A stretch of DNA of 32,356 nt from a gamma proteobacterium symbiont of Lucinoma myriamae. Lineage in GTDB: Bacteria; Pseudomonadota; Gammaproteobacteria; GRL18. Below, in pieces: positions 7,984 to 16,497 of this stretch. Location of the stretch: NCBI GenBank assembly GCA_025655635.1, contig JAHXIM010000320.1, positions 1 to 32,356 of the forward strand, in the 5' to 3' direction. The position numbers and the translations under genes were made by a program. Numbering within the stretch: position 1 is the stretch's first letter; every line of letters begins with the position of its first letter. The notes below the pieces were generated by a model. The model was given only the letters and a program-made list of their open reading frames with translations, was not told the DNA's origin and searched no databases.

Positions 7984-9181
7984 TAATTTTCACATAGTCA
8001 TAAGACAGATCACAGGTCCATATTTGAGTCTCTGCCTGTCCTCTTTGCAAATTCACGGTCACTGTAATTTCATCTTGATCCATTACCGCCTGACCACGCT
8101 TCTCAGTATAGTCATCTGCCCGTCCTCCCTGACGCACAAGACAGACATCATTAAGGTAGATTTCCAGGGCATTAATATCAAGGTCAATAATACCTGAACG
8201 ACCTACAGCAGCCAATATCCGTCCCCAGTTGGGATCACTGGCAAAAAATGCCGTTTTAACCAATGGTGAATGAGCAATGGTATAAGCGACATCCTGGCAC
8301 TCCTGTTCTGTTCTGCCCGCTTTTACTTTGATGTTAATTAATTTGGTTGCTCCCTCACCATCGAGCACAATCGCTTTTGCTAATTGTTCAAGCACCTCAG
8401 TCACAGCATTTAACAATGCCTGATAATCAGGGTGTTCTTCATTAGAAATAAATGGTGCTTTAGATTCTCCAGTAGCAACCAGCATACAGGAATCATTCGT
8501 TGAAGTATCTCCATCGACCGTGATCCGGTTAAATGAATGATCGACACCATATTTCAACATTTTCTGCAGAAGTTTTGGCTCAATAGCGGCATCCGTAGCA
8601 ACATAAGCTAACATGGTTGCCATATCAGGACGGATCATGCCTGAACCTTTAGATATACCGGTTACCGTCACTAATTCTCCCGCTATAGTCACTTGAGTGG
8701 AAGCGCCTTTAGTGCAGGTGTCAGTTGTTAAAATTCCTTGCGCAGCATTTTGCCAGCCTTGCTCTGATAAATCATGCAAAGCATCAGGCAATGCCTTAAT
8801 CACTTTTTCTACAGGTAAAGTTTCACCAATAACGCCTGTTGAAAAGGGTAAAATACTATTTTGGCTAGTCCCTGTCATGTTAGCAAGCTGTTCACATGTC
8901 ATAAGGGCATCAATCATGCCCTGCTCACCCGTTCCAGCATTTGCATTACCAGTATTAGTCACAAAATACTGTACCTGAGCTTCATGCAAATGTTTTTTTG
9001 CTATATGAACCGGTGCGGCACAAAATGCATTTTGGGTAAAAACACCGGCAACACTGGCTGAAGCAGGAAATGACATAATGACAACATCTTTACGATCAGC
9101 AACTTTAATGCCTGCACAGGTGGTACCCAGTTTAAAACCTGAAACCGGATGCATTTCGGGGAGATTAATTGTTATTGTCAT
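7964..9181 (-). CDS. argJ: Glutamate N-acetyltransferase ArgJ
   Basis: ArgJ transfers the acetyl group from N-acetylornithine to glutamate, and in bifunctional forms also acetylates glutamate from acetyl-CoA, in arginine synthesis. The 405-residue precursor has the self-cleavage site in KGSGMIRPDMATML. Thr189 would become the N-terminal nucleophile of the beta chain. The TNTGNANAGTG motif near 75-84 and the C-terminal DPNWGRILAAVGRSG segment are also diagnostic. Mono- or bifunctionality cannot be told from this sequence. It is the first gene of the unit with mutT/thiE and the small membrane protein, with a 20-base overlap to mutT. A candidate promoter lies 37-65 bases upstream of its ATG. Confidence 0.95.
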   Translation of the reverse strand: MTITINLPEMHPVSGFKLGTTCAGIKVADRKDVVIMSFPASASVAGVFTQNAFCAAPVHIAKKHLHEAQVQYFVTNTGNANAGTGEQGMIDALMTCEQLANMTGTSQNSILPFSTGVIGETLPVEKVIKALPDALHDLSEQGWQNAAQGILTTDTCTKGASTQVTIAGELVTVTGISKGSGMIRPDMATMLAYVATDAAIEPKLLQKMLKYGVDHSFNRITVDGDTSTNDSCMLVATGESKAPFISNEEHPDYQALLNAVTEVLEQLAKAIVLDGEGATKLINIKVKAGRTEQECQDVAYTIAHSPLVKTAFFASDPNWGRILAAVGRSGIIDLDINALEIYLNDVCLVRQGGRADDYTEKRGQAVMDQDEITVTVNLQRGQAETQIWTCDLSYDYVKINAEYRT

Positions 9182-9217
9182 TTTTTAGCCTTTTTTACTT
9201 AATTTTTGCTCATCAGT

Positions 9218-9246
9218 ATAATACTAACTAAAGCTATCAATTAGAA
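9218..9246 (-). promoter_or_regulatory. Candidate promoter for the argJ unit
   Basis: On the minus strand TTCTAA (9246-9241) and TATTAT (9223-9218) are spaced by 17 bases. The -10 matches five of six consensus positions; the -35 is weak at three of six. It sits between the secA terminator and argJ, where a promoter is needed. I saw no clear ARG box, but could not search exhaustively. Confidence 0.3.
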
Positions 9247-9260
9247 ATAGCCGTAAATAA

Positions 9261-9288
9261 AAAATGCCCACAAATGTGGGCATTTTTT
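9261..9288 (-). terminator. Intrinsic terminator after secA
   Basis: AAAATGCCCACA (9261-9272) and TGTGGGCATTTT (9275-9286) form a perfect inverted repeat; a realistic stem is GCCCAC/GTGGGC with a small loop. On the minus strand the stem is followed by a T-rich run just past the secA stop. T-runs flank both sides, so it could work in both directions. Only secA ends here. Confidence 0.8.
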
Positions 9289-9310
9289 AGTCAATATAAG
9301 CAAGTGAAAA

Positions 9311-12049
9311 TTAACTTAATTTACCACAACACTGCTTATATTTCTTGCCTGAACCACATGGGCAAGGTTGATTTCGACCTACTTTTTGCCCATCACGCAC
9401 AAAAGGCTGGGTCTTGTCATCTGCTTCAGACTTGTCTTGTGAATGAGAGTCAGAGCCGTCAGCCCCTAATGAATTCACATCATCATGCTGATATTCCATT
9501 TCTGGTTGTTCATGATTTTCAAATTCACTTAAGTCCGGTTCTTCACGAATCTGCATAATACTTAATCGCGCAATAACATCGTGTTTAACTCGGTCCAATA
9601 AATCGGTAAACAATTCAAATGACTCACGCTTGTATTCCTGCTTAGGATTCTTTTGTGCATAACCACGCAGGCCAATGCCCTTGCGTAAATAATCCATTGC
9701 GGCAAGATGTTCTTTCCAAAGACTGTCAAGCACTTCCAGCATGACGTCTTTTTCAACACGGCGCATCATTTCAGCACCAATTAACGCTTCTTTTTGTTCA
9801 AAGGATTTAACCATTTCCTGAAGAATTTTTTCTCTTAGCGGCTCTTCATGCAAATCATCATCATCTGCCAGCCAACTTGCAATAGGCAAATCCATAAAAA
9901 ACTCATTCCTGAGTCCCTCTTCAAGCCCCTGCACATCCCATTGTTCTTCAATACTTTCTGGCGGGATATAGTTATTAATGAATTGATCAGCCACATCAGC
10001 ACGAATATCAACGATCAAGTCAGAGATATCTTCCGTAGACATTAAATCACTGCGCTGTTCATAAATGACTTTACGCTGATCATTAGCCACATCATCATAT
10101 TCCAGTAATTGCTTACGAATATCAAAGTTGTGCCCTTCTACTTTGCGCTGTGCATTTTCAATGGAACGAGATACCCATTTATGTTCAATGGCTTCACCCT
10201 TTTCCATACCCAGCTTACGCATTAAACCGGCCATTTTGTCTGAAGCAAAAATTCTCATCAGATTATCATCTAATGACAAATAGAAACGAGATGATCCCGG
10301 ATCGCCCTGACGACCTGAACGGCCTCGTAACTGGTTGTCAATACGACGAGATTCATGTCTCTCCGTACCAACAATATGTAAACCACCATTATTTAACACC
10401 TGCTCATGCAGTTTTTTCCAGTCACTGCGCATTTGCTGCACCGTGGTATCATCCGGGTTATCCAGTTTTGCTATGGCAGCATCGATATTACCACCCAATA
10501 CAATATCGGTACCACGACCAGCCATATTGGTCGCAATGGTAATCACTCCGGGAGATCCAGCCTGAGCAATAATATCAGCTTCACGGGCGTGCTGTTTGGC
10601 ATTGAGCACTTCATGCTGGATAGCTGCCTTATTTAAAGCGTTTGATAATAATTCTGATACTTCGATTGAGGCTGTACCAACGAGTGCCGGCTGGCCTCTA
10701 CCCTGACAGTCTTTAATATCTTCGATAATGGCATCAAATTTTTCTTCCTGGGTAAGGAAAATCAAGTCACCATGATCTTTGCGCACCATAGGATTATTAG
10801 TCGGTAAAACGATAACTTCAAGACTATAAATCTCATGAAACTCAAAGGCTTCTGTGTCTGCCGTACCAGTCATTCCTGATAATTTTTTATACAGGCGGAA
10901 TAAATTCTGGAAGGTGATTGATGCCAGAGTCTGATTTTCGACTTGAATGGCAACACCTTCTTTGGCTTCAACTGCCTGATGCAAACCATCTGACCAACGT
11001 CGCCCCGGCATGGTACGGCCAGTAAACTCATCAACAATAACCACTTCGCCATTACTGACAATATAGTCAACATTTTTAGTAAACAGACAATGAGCTCTTA
11101 AGCCAGCATTGATGTGGTGCATTAATATAATATTAGCAGGATCATAAAGGCTTTCATTTTCCTGAATAAGTCCTTCTTCAACCAGTAGTTCTTCTACATG
11201 TTGATGACCTTCATTGGATAATAAAACCTGTTTATCTTTTTCATTAACCGTATAATCGCCAGCGGGCTCTTCAACCTCTTCTAAAGACTCAACCACGGCT
11301 TCCTGCTGTACTAACTTAGGAATCAGTGCGTTAACTCGTTGATAAATGTCGGAGTTGTCTTCAGCCGGTCCGGAAATAATTAATGGCGTTCTGGCTTCAT
11401 CAATTAAAATTGAGTCAACTTCATCAACGATAGCAAAATTAAGACCTCTCTGAACTTTATCTTCAGTCGAAAAAGCCATATTATCGCGCAGATAATCAAA
11501 GCCAAACTCATTATTAGTACCATAGGTAATATCGGCCGCATAAGCCTGACGCTTTTGCTCGGAATCCTGCCCGGATAAAATAACTCCCACAGACATGCCA
11601 AGGAAATTGTATAATTTGCCCATCCACTTAGAATCACGCTCTGCCAGGTAGTCATTGACCGTAACAACATGAACACCGTCACCACTCAAGGCATTAAGGT
11701 AAACAGCTAATGTCGCCATCAGAGTTTTACCTTCACCGGTACGCATTTCGGCAATTTTGCCTTCATTCAAAACCATTGCACCAACCAGCTGAACATCAAA
11801 ATGACGCATGCCCATCACTCGACGGCTGGCTTCCCGGACGGTGGCAAAGGCTTCTGGTAAGATGGCTTCCAGAGTTTTTCCATCTTTGACTTGTTGCTTG
11901 AGTTCATCGGTTTTGGACTGAATTTCCTGATCAGTCAACTCTTGCAATGCACCTTCGAGAGTATTGATATTCGCTACTGTTTTAAAATAACGCTTTATTT
12001 CCCGGTCGTTTCGACTCCCGAAAATTTTCCTGAATAATTTTGCAACCAT
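9311..12049 (-). CDS. secA: Protein translocase ATPase SecA
   Basis: SecA drives unfolded preproteins through SecYEG using ATP. The 912-residue product has normal length and all expected parts. Walker A is RTGEGKTLMATLA at about 103-115, and the DEAD-like segment is VDEVDSILIDEARTP near 208-222. The preprotein cross-linking domain follows, then helicase motifs GRGTDIVLGGN and QLRGRSGRQGDPGSS, and a C-terminal zinc finger CPCGSGKKYKQCC (Cys896, 898, 907, 908). The region before the finger is an acidic, variable linker, as in other SecA proteins. No secM-like arrest gene precedes it; the upstream gap is non-coding. It appears to be a single-gene unit with a candidate extended -10 promoter and a strong terminator. 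Confidence 0.97.
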   Translation of the reverse strand: MVAKLFRKIFGSRNDREIKRYFKTVANINTLEGALQELTDQEIQSKTDELKQQVKDGKTLEAILPEAFATVREASRRVMGMRHFDVQLVGAMVLNEGKIAEMRTGEGKTLMATLAVYLNALSGDGVHVVTVNDYLAERDSKWMGKLYNFLGMSVGVILSGQDSEQKRQAYAADITYGTNNEFGFDYLRDNMAFSTEDKVQRGLNFAIVDEVDSILIDEARTPLIISGPAEDNSDIYQRVNALIPKLVQQEAVVESLEEVEEPAGDYTVNEKDKQVLLSNEGHQHVEELLVEEGLIQENESLYDPANIILMHHINAGLRAHCLFTKNVDYIVSNGEVVIVDEFTGRTMPGRRWSDGLHQAVEAKEGVAIQVENQTLASITFQNLFRLYKKLSGMTGTADTEAFEFHEIYSLEVIVLPTNNPMVRKDHGDLIFLTQEEKFDAIIEDIKDCQGRGQPALVGTASIEVSELLSNALNKAAIQHEVLNAKQHAREADIIAQAGSPGVITIATNMAGRGTDIVLGGNIDAAIAKLDNPDDTTVQQMRSDWKKLHEQVLNNGGLHIVGTERHESRRIDNQLRGRSGRQGDPGSSRFYLSLDDNLMRIFASDKMAGLMRKLGMEKGEAIEHKWVSRSIENAQRKVEGHNFDIRKQLLEYDDVANDQRKVIYEQRSDLMSTEDISDLIVDIRADVADQFINNYIPPESIEEQWDVQGLEEGLRNEFFMDLPIASWLADDDDLHEEPLREKILQEMVKSFEQKEALIGAEMMRRVEKDVMLEVLDSLWKEHLAAMDYLRKGIGLRGYAQKNPKQEYKRESFELFTDLLDRVKHDVIARLSIMQIREEPDLSEFENHEQPEMEYQHDDVNSLGADGSDSHSQDKSEADDKTQPFVRDGQKVGRNQPCPCGSGKKYKQCCGKLS

Positions 12050-12144
12050 AATTTTTGTAAGTGTCTGGCTCTAAATAAGAGGTTAAATAAAAAGTGATAA
12101 ATAGTCAGTAAAAGTGAATAATATTCTAAATATCAGAACCCGCT

Positions 12145-12153
12145 AGCATAGCA
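12145..12153 (-). promoter_or_regulatory. Candidate extended -10 for secA
   Basis: The minus strand reads TGCTATGCT (12153-12145), a TGn-extended -10 with a TATGCT hexamer. The -35 position holds only a weak match (ATTATT at 17-base spacing). The leader to the secA ATG would be roughly 90 bases. Confidence 0.35.
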
Positions 12154-12310
12154 CAAACCTATAAATTAATAATGTTAAATTAAGCAAATATGTCACTATT
12201 CATCATATTATTTACAAAAAGGCCTGGCTTGCTTATTTTTGACTTTGATTGTCTGAGCGTAGCAGCTTCTCACAATAGAACGTCAGAAGATTTTAATATG
12301 GGCTAAGGGG

Positions 12311-12347
12311 ATTCTATTCAGGCATTTATTAATTGTCTGAATAGGAT
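12311..12347 (-). other. Hairpin downstream of M23 peptidase gene
   Basis: ATTCTATTCAGGC (12311-12323) pairs with GTCTGAATAGGAT (12335-12347) over 13 positions, including two G-T wobbles in plus-strand RNA, with an 11-base loop. It lies eight bases past the stop of the minus-strand M23 gene. No T-run follows on the minus strand, and the wobbles become mismatches there. It is therefore a poor intrinsic terminator and may instead be a processing or stability element. Confidence 0.35.
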
Positions 12348-12354
12348 TTTGAAT

Positions 12355-13353
12355 TTATTTTTGTGCAGTTATTATATATTTTTGTGGATTAACCTGCCGA
12401 CCATTACGTAACACTTCATAATGAACATGTGGACCAGTCGAACGACCAGTTGAACCCATGCTGGCTATAACCTGACCTTGCTTGACAATATCACCCACTT
12501 TTACTGAAATGGTTTTATTATGTCCATAGCGGGTACTCAGTCCATAGCCATGATCTATTTCCAATAATTTACCATAGCCATTTTGTTTCTCAGCACGAAT
12601 AACGACACCATCAGCCGTCGCTAAAACAGAGCTGCCTGATTTTCCTGCGACATCGACTCCTTTATGCATTTTTCGTTTGCCATTAAAAGGGTCTTTTCGC
12701 ATACCAAAATATGACGAAATCCAACCTTTTTCAGCAGGTTTTCCTGTTGGCGTTACACTCAGTTTAAAATGCTCTGCAACGAGTAAATTTTCTAATATAT
12801 CTAATTGCTTACTTCTTTTATCGATATCCTGAGTGATTTGCTCCATGCGTTTCACAAATTCACCGTACTTTAAATTCTGAGAGAAGATTAGGTTTTGAGA
12901 ATCACCGGCTTGTACAGCATCATCGGGTCCACCCATTGATGGTGAAAAGTCAAAATTAAATGCTTTTTTATCCAACTTCGCCACATCAGTCAAGCGACTC
13001 CCAAGTGAATCAAGACGAAAAATATGCGCCTGCAATTTAGCCATACTATTCGTCAAGGCATTGATATTTTCCTGATTATGCTGTTTGAGAGCATCCAATT
13101 CTTCTTGTTGCTGGGCTAATTCTTCTTTATAAATACTACCGATAACTTTATTCAATTCTGCCCGAATAGGCTCGATATGTTCCGGCTTATTAATATCCGC
13201 CATGATAGGTGTACGATCACTGGAAATAACACCGAAGTAATAGCTCAAAACAGGTAAGCTGAGAAACATTAAGGAGGTGATAATAATAAAGGAGCGTGAT
13301 AAGTTAACATTAATTGTTGAACCACTTTTACTTCTAACTAAAATAATATTCAT
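12355..13353 (-). CDS. M23 family peptidoglycan endopeptidase
   Basis: This is a predicted periplasmic zinc endopeptidase anchored in the inner membrane. The 332-residue product has a short cytoplasmic N-terminus, one membrane helix (about 21-43), helical or coiled-coil stretches (about 60-125 and 160-195), and a C-terminal LytM/M23 domain (about 205-330). The metal site is complete: His230 and Asp234 in HKGVD, His309 and His311 in HVHYE, and His278 in RYGH. It is therefore likely catalytic, unlike EnvC or NlpD. Family members cleave peptide cross-links in peptidoglycan. An M23 gene between secA and lpxC is common in non-enteric gammaproteobacteria. The ATG is preceded by a divergent region shared with dciA. 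The exact substrate bond cannot be stated. Confidence 0.9.
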   Translation of the reverse strand: MNIILVRSKSGSTINVNLSRSFIIITSLMFLSLPVLSYYFGVISSDRTPIMADINKPEHIEPIRAELNKVIGSIYKEELAQQQEELDALKQHNQENINALTNSMAKLQAHIFRLDSLGSRLTDVAKLDKKAFNFDFSPSMGGPDDAVQAGDSQNLIFSQNLKYGEFVKRMEQITQDIDKRSKQLDILENLLVAEHFKLSVTPTGKPAEKGWISSYFGMRKDPFNGKRKMHKGVDVAGKSGSSVLATADGVVIRAEKQNGYGKLLEIDHGYGLSTRYGHNKTISVKVGDIVKQGQVIASMGSTGRSTGPHVHYEVLRNGRQVNPQKYIITAQK

Positions 13354-13382
13354 AATTATAAGTCTTGCGCCTATGTTAGTCC

Positions 13383-13398
13383 TACACTATCAAGTGTA
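13383..13398. promoter_or_regulatory. Small palindrome in divergent promoter region
   Basis: TACACT and AGTGTA form a perfect 6-bp inverted repeat around ATCA. It lies 30-45 bases upstream of the M23 start and about 34 bases before the dciA -10. Position and shape fit an operator, but chance cannot be excluded in AT-rich DNA. Confidence 0.25.
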
Positions 13399-13431
13399 AA
13401 AATAGTGTTTGATTATTTAAAGTGCAATCCG

Positions 13432-13440
13432 TGCTATAAT
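13432..13440 (+). promoter_or_regulatory. Extended -10 promoter for dciA
   Basis: TGCTATAAT is a perfect extended -10 (TGn plus TATAAT at 13435-13440). The -35 region is weak, which an extended -10 can offset. Transcription would start near 13447, giving a leader of about 50 bases before dciA. Confidence 0.55.
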
Positions 13441-13498
13441 TTTCTAGTTCTTTACCAGCAACAACTATCATCCAGTTAAACTTTAGAAGCCTGTTTGC

Positions 13499-13954
13499 AT
13501 GAAAAAAATTCTTCAACAATCCTCTGCCAGCCTCGATCGTCTGCTGCAGCACAGTCGATATCTTGAGTATTTGTCTAAGCGAGTATTAACTTATCTCCCC
13601 GCAGAGTTTGTCGGGAAAATCTCAGTTCTGGGCTTTTCTGATAAAAACAAGTCCCAAAAAGACAAGCAATACGCTCTGATTATAGCAACTATTAGCCCTG
13701 CATGGGCAAGCAAGTTACGTTTTTATACACCAACGTTAAAGCGTTCTCTTTGCGCTGAACCGAAATTCAATCAGCTTAAAAAAATAGTAATAAGAGTAGC
13801 ATCTTCTAATACCACTGTAAAAAAAGACCAGAAAAATCCCATTTATTCACAAAATTCTGCAACTATTATACAAAATAGCGCAGAACATATTGAAAATGAG
13901 GAATTAAAAGAAGCCTTAATGCGTTTAGCGCATAATGTTGAAAAAGGCGGTTAA
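13499..13954 (+). CDS. dciA: DciA-like replicative helicase loader (DUF721)
   Basis: DciA proteins load the replicative helicase DnaB in bacteria that lack DnaC. The 151-residue product matches the DUF721 pattern: an N-terminal basic helix, a small beta segment (YALIIATISPAWASKLRFYTP, about 61-81) with the hallmark SPAWASKLR, then a second strand pair (KKIVIRVAS). A poorly ordered C-terminal part ends in a short helix. The product is basic and lacks membrane segments. It is transcribed against lpxC, with 35 bases between stop codons, and diverges from the M23 gene. DUF721 next to lpxC and secA is a recurrent gammaproteobacterial arrangement. The identification rests on the short signature and context, and the function is inferred from the family. 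Confidence 0.78.
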   Translation: MKKILQQSSASLDRLLQHSRYLEYLSKRVLTYLPAEFVGKISVLGFSDKNKSQKDKQYALIIATISPAWASKLRFYTPTLKRSLCAEPKFNQLKKIVIRVASSNTTVKKDQKNPIYSQNSATIIQNSAEHIENEELKEALMRLAHNVEKGG

Positions 13955-13989
13955 ATTCCTTACCTTAGTCTGCAATATGCCATAACACT

Positions 13990-14901
13990 TTATGCAGAAA
14001 CAATCGACTTCATATAGGAAATTGGAGCCAGTTTTTCATCTTCAAAAATGACTTCTTCCCAGGCTGATTCATCTGCCAGCAATTCACGTAGAATTTTATT
14101 ATTTAAAGCATGGCCTGCCTTGTGGCCGCTAAAAGCACCAATGAGACTGCTGCCTAATAAATAAAGATCACCAATAGCATCCAGTATTTTATGTTTGACA
14201 AATTCATCTTCATAACGCAAACCATCTTCATTCAGGACTCGATATTCATCCATTACGATAGCATTATTTAAACTGCCGCCTAATGCCAGATTATTGGCTC
14301 TAAGCTGCTCGATTTGGTTCATAAAACCAAATGTTCTGGCACGACTGACTTCACGCACAAAAGAAGTAGAAGAAAAGTCCATTTCGGCACTTTGTGAACG
14401 CCCTTGAATAACAGGATGTTCAAAATCAATAGTAAATGACACTTTAAAACCTTCATAAGGCTCAAAACGCACCCATTTATCACCTTCTTCAACCACTACA
14501 TTGCGTTTGATTCGAATAAAACGTTTAGCTGCTGATTGTTCAACGATGCCCGCCGATTGCAGTAAAAAGACAAACGGCCCTGCACTACCATCCATAATAG
14601 GTACTTCAGGTGCACTTAAATCAATATATGCGTTATCAATTCCCATACCGGCCATGGCCGACAATAAATGTTCAACCGTCGATATTTTTACACCGTCTTT
14701 CACCAGAGTCGTTGACAAGGTGGTATCGCCAACATTTTCAGCTCTCGCAGGTATCTCCATTGGCGTTTCAAGATCAACCCTGCGAAAGATAATGCCGGTA
14801 TTAACGGGCGCCGGCCTCAGTGTTAAATACACTTTTTCGCCCGAGTGCAGGCCAACACCTGTTGCCTTGATGCTATTTTTTAACGTACGTTGTTTTATCA
14901 T
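13990..14901 (-). CDS. lpxC: UDP-3-O-acyl-GlcNAc deacetylase LpxC
   Basis: LpxC is the zinc deacetylase that commits UDP-3-O-acyl-N-acetylglucosamine to lipid A synthesis. The 303-residue product has the usual length. Zinc ligands are visible as His78 in VEHLLSAMAG, and His237 and Asp241 in HKILDAIGD. The catalytic histidine is His264 in GHKAGH. These positions are one less than in the E. coli enzyme, so the alignment is nearly gapless to there. The LpxC C-terminus, where FtsH-degradation signals reside in E. coli, here reads PISYMKSIVSA; whether that regulation holds is unknown. It lies downstream of ftsZ, separated by 298 bases that include a tandem repeat, so it may have its own promoter. 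Confidence 0.97.
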   Translation of the reverse strand: MIKQRTLKNSIKATGVGLHSGEKVYLTLRPAPVNTGIIFRRVDLETPMEIPARAENVGDTTLSTTLVKDGVKISTVEHLLSAMAGMGIDNAYIDLSAPEVPIMDGSAGPFVFLLQSAGIVEQSAAKRFIRIKRNVVVEEGDKWVRFEPYEGFKVSFTIDFEHPVIQGRSQSAEMDFSSTSFVREVSRARTFGFMNQIEQLRANNLALGGSLNNAIVMDEYRVLNEDGLRYEDEFVKHKILDAIGDLYLLGSSLIGAFSGHKAGHALNNKILRELLADESAWEEVIFEDEKLAPISYMKSIVSA

Positions 14902-15105
14902 TTACGGTATTCCTGAGTTGATGATAAAGCCCTCAACAGCTGAGTGTACCATATCAACCACAATTTTCCTACTTAAGGTTTTCCCTGATTTTATGAACAA
15001 TTAGCCCCTATAACAGAATTGATTAACTAATTTTTCACCATAACAGGCTCCCTGAAATAGTATTTACTGTCGTTCTATATGCTTCACAGCGGTTGAACCG
15101 GGACC

Positions 15106-15187
15106 CATATAACTACAGATCTTGAATAACCATAGCTCTGAATAATCACCGTTCTAAATAATCAAAGCTCTCAAATAACTAAAGTTC
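15106..15187. repeat. Five degenerate 16-bp tandem repeats after ftsZ
   Basis: Five units of about 16 bp lie head to tail at 15106-15121, 15123-15138, 15139-15154, 15155-15170 and 15171-15187. The consensus is TGAATAACCATAGCTC. Units two to four are the clearest; the first and last are more diverged. The period is not a multiple of three and no gene covers it. The array ends 12 bases from the ftsZ stop, in the ftsZ 3' untranslated region and the lpxC leader. A 7-bp inverted repeat (ACTAAAG 15178-15184, CTTTAGT 15198-15204) spans its edge and the ftsZ stop. Confidence 0.65.
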
Positions 15188-15199
15188 CAGAAAGCAGCT

Positions 15200-16369
15200 T
15201 TAGTCATTTTGACGACGTAAAAAAGCCGGAATATCAAGATATTTTAAATCTTCAGATTCACCGCCAATGGTATACTCATCACCTGAAACTTTTTGAGTTA
15301 CCACAAGCTCTTCTTCAATAATCGAGCTGGTATCAATTTTTTGAACGTTTTCTGCTTGTTTTTGCTCAGGCTTGACCAGTTTGATTTCAGGCTTTTCTAC
15401 TTGTATTTTATCTATCGCACCAATACCAGTGGCAACAACAGTCACACGCATTTCACCATTCATTTCAGGATCAATTACTGTACCCACTACAACGGTTGCA
15501 TTGTCAGCAGCAAATTTTTTGATTGAATTACCCACATCTTCAAATTCACCAATAGACATATCCATGCCGGCAGTTACATTAACCAAAATACCCTTAGCAC
15601 CTGAAAGATCAACATCTTCAAGTAAAGGGCTTGAGATTGCACGTTCAGCAGCATCGATTGCACGCTCTTCACCAGTCGCACTACCGGTTCCCATCATTGC
15701 CATACCCATTTCTGACATCACAGTACGGACATCAGCGAAATCCACATTAATTAAGCCTGGACGGGTGATCAATTCAGCAATACCCTGAACAGCATTTAAC
15801 AACACATTATTTGCTTCTTTAAATGCATCCAGCAATGTTGTGCCTTTACCAAGAACAGCCTGAAGCTTTTCATTAGGGATAGTAATTAATGAATCAACAT
15901 ATTCACGTAATTCACTGATACCCTCTTCTGCCTGTCCCATACGACGTGGACCTTCCCATGGAAAAGGTTTTGTTACCACGGCAACAGTCAAAATACCCAT
16001 TTCTTTTGCCAGCTCAGCAACAATAGGTGCAGCACCCGTACCTGTACCACCACCCATACCAGCAGTGATAAATAACATATCAGTACCAGCAATGGCTTCC
16101 ATGATACGCTCACGATCTTCAATTGCCGCTTCACGTCCCACACCTGGATTTGCGCCTGCCCCCAAACCTTTGGTAATTTCATTACCAATTTGTAATACCG
16201 TACGTGCTGATGAATTGGCCAATGCCTGTGCATCTGTATTAGCACAAATAAAATCAACACCTTCAATATTACTAATTGCCATATGTTCAACAGCATTACC
16301 ACCACCGCCACCGACACCCATTACCTTAATTACTGCACGATCACTTGATGTATCCATTAATTCAAACAT
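15200..16369 (-). CDS. ftsZ: Cell division tubulin homologue FtsZ
   Basis: FtsZ is the GTPase that polymerises into the cytokinetic ring. The product (389 residues) has the N-terminal nucleotide-binding segment GVGGGGGNAVEHM and the tubulin signature GGGTGTGAAP (about 106-113). The T7 catalytic loop is NVDFADVRTVMSEMG. A variable linker follows about residue 320, and the conserved C-terminal peptide DIPAFLRRQ is the site bound by FtsA, ZipA and ZapD. I start at the ATG at 16369 because AAGGAG lies nine bases upstream. The in-frame GTG at 16375 would be only three bases from it. ftsA ends 128 bases upstream, a gap large enough for an extra ftsZ promoter. lpxC follows after a repeat-bearing spacer. 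Confidence 0.97.
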   Translation of the reverse strand: MFELMDTSSDRAVIKVMGVGGGGGNAVEHMAISNIEGVDFICANTDAQALANSSARTVLQIGNEITKGLGAGANPGVGREAAIEDRERIMEAIAGTDMLFITAGMGGGTGTGAAPIVAELAKEMGILTVAVVTKPFPWEGPRRMGQAEEGISELREYVDSLITIPNEKLQAVLGKGTTLLDAFKEANNVLLNAVQGIAELITRPGLINVDFADVRTVMSEMGMAMMGTGSATGEERAIDAAERAISSPLLEDVDLSGAKGILVNVTAGMDMSIGEFEDVGNSIKKFAADNATVVVGTVIDPEMNGEMRVTVVATGIGAIDKIQVEKPEIKLVKPEQKQAENVQKIDTSSIIEEELVVTQKVSGDEYTIGGESEDLKYLDIPAFLRRQND

Positions 16370-16378
16370 TTCCACTTA

Positions 16379-16384
16379 CTCCTT
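16379..16384 (-). promoter_or_regulatory. Ribosome-binding site deciding ftsZ start
   Basis: AAGGAG on the minus strand is nine bases before the ATG at 16369 and only three before the GTG at 16375. This favours the ATG and an N-terminus starting MFELMD, like other gammaproteobacterial FtsZ. Confidence 0.75.
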
Positions 16385-16497
16385 ACTCACGCCAATGAAA
16401 AAAACACATTAAAATAAAAAATTCAATCATCCCAACTTACTGCTTATCTGCTAAATATCGTTGAGTATTCATCACAACAACCCCTCAAAACAATGGT

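Larger units (their letters stand above)
12050..12354. other. Non-coding gap between secA and M23 gene
   Basis: This 305-base gap has no credible gene. It should hold the secA promoter (extended -10 at 12145-12153) and the end of the M23 peptidase transcript (hairpin at 12311-12347). secM, which precedes secA in enterobacteria, is absent. The rest (about 12160-12310) has only weak, short inverted matches. Confidence 0.6.

Noticed and set aside
10150..10542. 130-codon open frame on the plus strand
   Set aside because: It lies wholly inside secA on the opposite strand; the His/Tyr/Pro-rich product looks like a frame shadow.
12050..12354. secM-like arrest peptide upstream of secA
   Set aside because: No open frame with a signal peptide and arrest motif exists in the gap on the minus strand.
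13955..13989. Possible bidirectional terminator between dciA and lpxC
   Set aside because: Only a 6-bp inverted match (TCTGCA/TGCAGA) that runs into lpxC is present, without a T-run on either strand.
14501..15004. 167-codon open frame on the plus strand
   Set aside because: It is antisense to lpxC, whose zinc motifs are intact, and its translation shows no domain pattern.
15372..15788. 138-codon open frame opposite ftsZ
   Set aside because: Low-complexity Ser/Ile/Thr-rich translation produced by reading the complement of a Gly/Ala/Asp-rich gene.
16452..16480. Possible ftsZ promoter TTGTTG-17-TATTTA on the minus strand
   Set aside because: Each hexamer matches consensus at only about three positions, no better than expected in AT-rich DNA.
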